A stretch of 64,000 nucleotides of DNA from Afipia sp. GAS231 (GTDB lineage: Bacteria; Pseudomonadota; Alphaproteobacteria; Rhizobiales; Xanthobacteraceae), in contig NZ_LT629703.1 in assembly GCF_900103365.1 (NCBI RefSeq), positions 3,410,001 to 3,474,000 of the forward strand, read 5' to 3'. Every line of letters starts with the position of its first letter. The first letter of the stretch is position 1. The notes beneath the pieces were generated by a model. The model did no database searches, was not told the origin of the DNA, and worked only from the letters and a program-made list of their open reading frames with translations. Below are positions 63,476 to 64,000 of this stretch, one piece after another. The translations under genes and the position numbers were made by a program.

Positions 63476-64000
63476 ATGAACGCGATGCTCGCCAGCGACC
63501 TGCCGTTGCCCCGGATCGGACGCGGCAAGGTGCGCGATATCTATGCTGTCGGCGACGACCGCGTGCTGCTGCTGACCACCGACCGCATCAGCGCGTTCGA
63601 CGTCGTGATGGGCGAGACCATTCCGATGAAGGGCGCCGTGCTGACGCAGATCAGCGCCTGGTGGTTTCGCCAGCTCGAAGGCGTCGTGCCGCATCATATG
63701 ATCAGCGCCGACGCGGATGAGATCATCCGCGAGGTGCCGGCGTTGAAAAATCATCGCGCCGATATCGTTGGGCGTGCGATGCTGTGCCGACGCACCACGG
63801 TGTTTCCGGTCGAGTGCGTGATCCGTGGCTACATCTCCGGCTCGGCGTGGAAGGAATATGCCGCGTCGGGCACGCTGGCCGGCGAGAAGCTCAGGGCTGG
63901 CCTGGTCGAGAGCGAGAAACTCGAGCCTTCGATTTTCAGCCCGGCGACCAAAGCCGAGACCGGCCATGACGAGAACATCACGGTCGCGCGCGTGCGCGAG
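63476..64000 (+). CDS. purC: Phosphoribosylaminoimidazole-succinocarboxamide synthase (3' end outside window)
   Basis: The first 175 codons of SAICAR synthetase are present and open to the window edge. Marks: [30 protein letters not shown] (in sense, ATP-binding start), [24 protein letters not shown] and [20 protein letters not shown]. It joins aspartate to CAIR in purine synthesis. The start used is ATG at 63476; ATG at 63485 is possible. No strong ribosome site is visible. Confidence 0.96.
   Translation, partial: MNAMLASDLPLPRIGRGKVRDIYAVGDDRVLLLTTDRISAFDVVMGETIPMKGAVLTQISAWWFRQLEGVVPHHMISADADEIIREVPALKNHRADIVGRAMLCRRTTVFPVECVIRGYISGSAWKEYAASGTLAGEKLRAGLVESEKLEPSIFSPATKAETGHDENITVARVRE

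Overview
The window is GC-rich chromosomal DNA of an alphaproteobacterium of the Bradyrhizobium / Nitrobacteraceae type. The grounds are the gene order rpsT-dnaA-dnaN-recF-gyrB, AapQ/AapM-type amino-acid permeases, a DUF3551 secreted protein, and many short palindromic repeats of the kinds (GTCATTGC...GCAATGAC, GTCATGCCCGG..., CATTCCGGGG..., GCATGATC...CCGGAAAA) that litter those genomes. No phage, integrase, IS transposase or CRISPR array was found.

Layout. 1-8.2 kb: the 3' part of a PAS-GGDEF-EAL protein, an LLM-type flavin monooxygenase, YccF, a universal stress protein, tRNA-Arg(CCG), an exported pentapeptide-repeat protein between two copies of a 123-bp dispersed repeat, a ketopantoate-reductase-like protein and a small Lys/Ala-tailed protein. 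8.4-16.9 kb: an amino-acid uptake and conversion locus (serine hydrolase, Asp/Glu-racemase-fold enzyme, binding protein, class III aminotransferase and RpiR regulator on the minus strand; two permeases and a GST on the plus strand). A perfect 12-bp inverted repeat lies between the two arms. The transporter ATPase is not here. 16.9-34.7 kb: mixed metabolism (metallophosphodiesterase, DUF1428, DUF3551, Bug-type binding protein, VOC protein, acyl-CoA ligase, amidohydrolase, P450, HD-GYP protein, a two-subunit molybdenum oxidoreductase, two hydrolases, a polysaccharide-export lipoprotein, MsrA).

34.8-47.3 kb is the replication-initiation core: rpsT with a clear promoter and terminator; a 1.2-kb AT-richer gap with a consensus DnaA box (possible oriC or dnaA control region); dnaA; dnaN; a 366-bp element made of a GIY-YIG nuclease gene between 32-bp perfect inverted repeats; recF; an exported protein with four FYR...GW modules; gyrB with a DnaA box beside its promoter; and a MurA-family enzyme with Asp in place of the catalytic Cys. 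47.4-64 kb: feoAB iron uptake; two paralogous COG4705-like membrane proteins around a small exported protein, divergent from an OmpR-type two-component system with mirror-image PmrA-like sites between them; MATE exporter with DUF2867; FUSC; MmgE/PrpD; DUF1330; a second serine hydrolase; a membrane AraC regulator; GNAT; pirin; and the start of purC.

The strongest lead for something undescribed is the dnaN-recF element. Its nuclease gene is bounded by hairpin ends that match, with stem-preserving base changes, the gene-less palindromes scattered through the window. That is the layout expected of an autonomous unit with non-autonomous relatives. The COG4705/two-component locus and the four-module protein between recF and gyrB come next.
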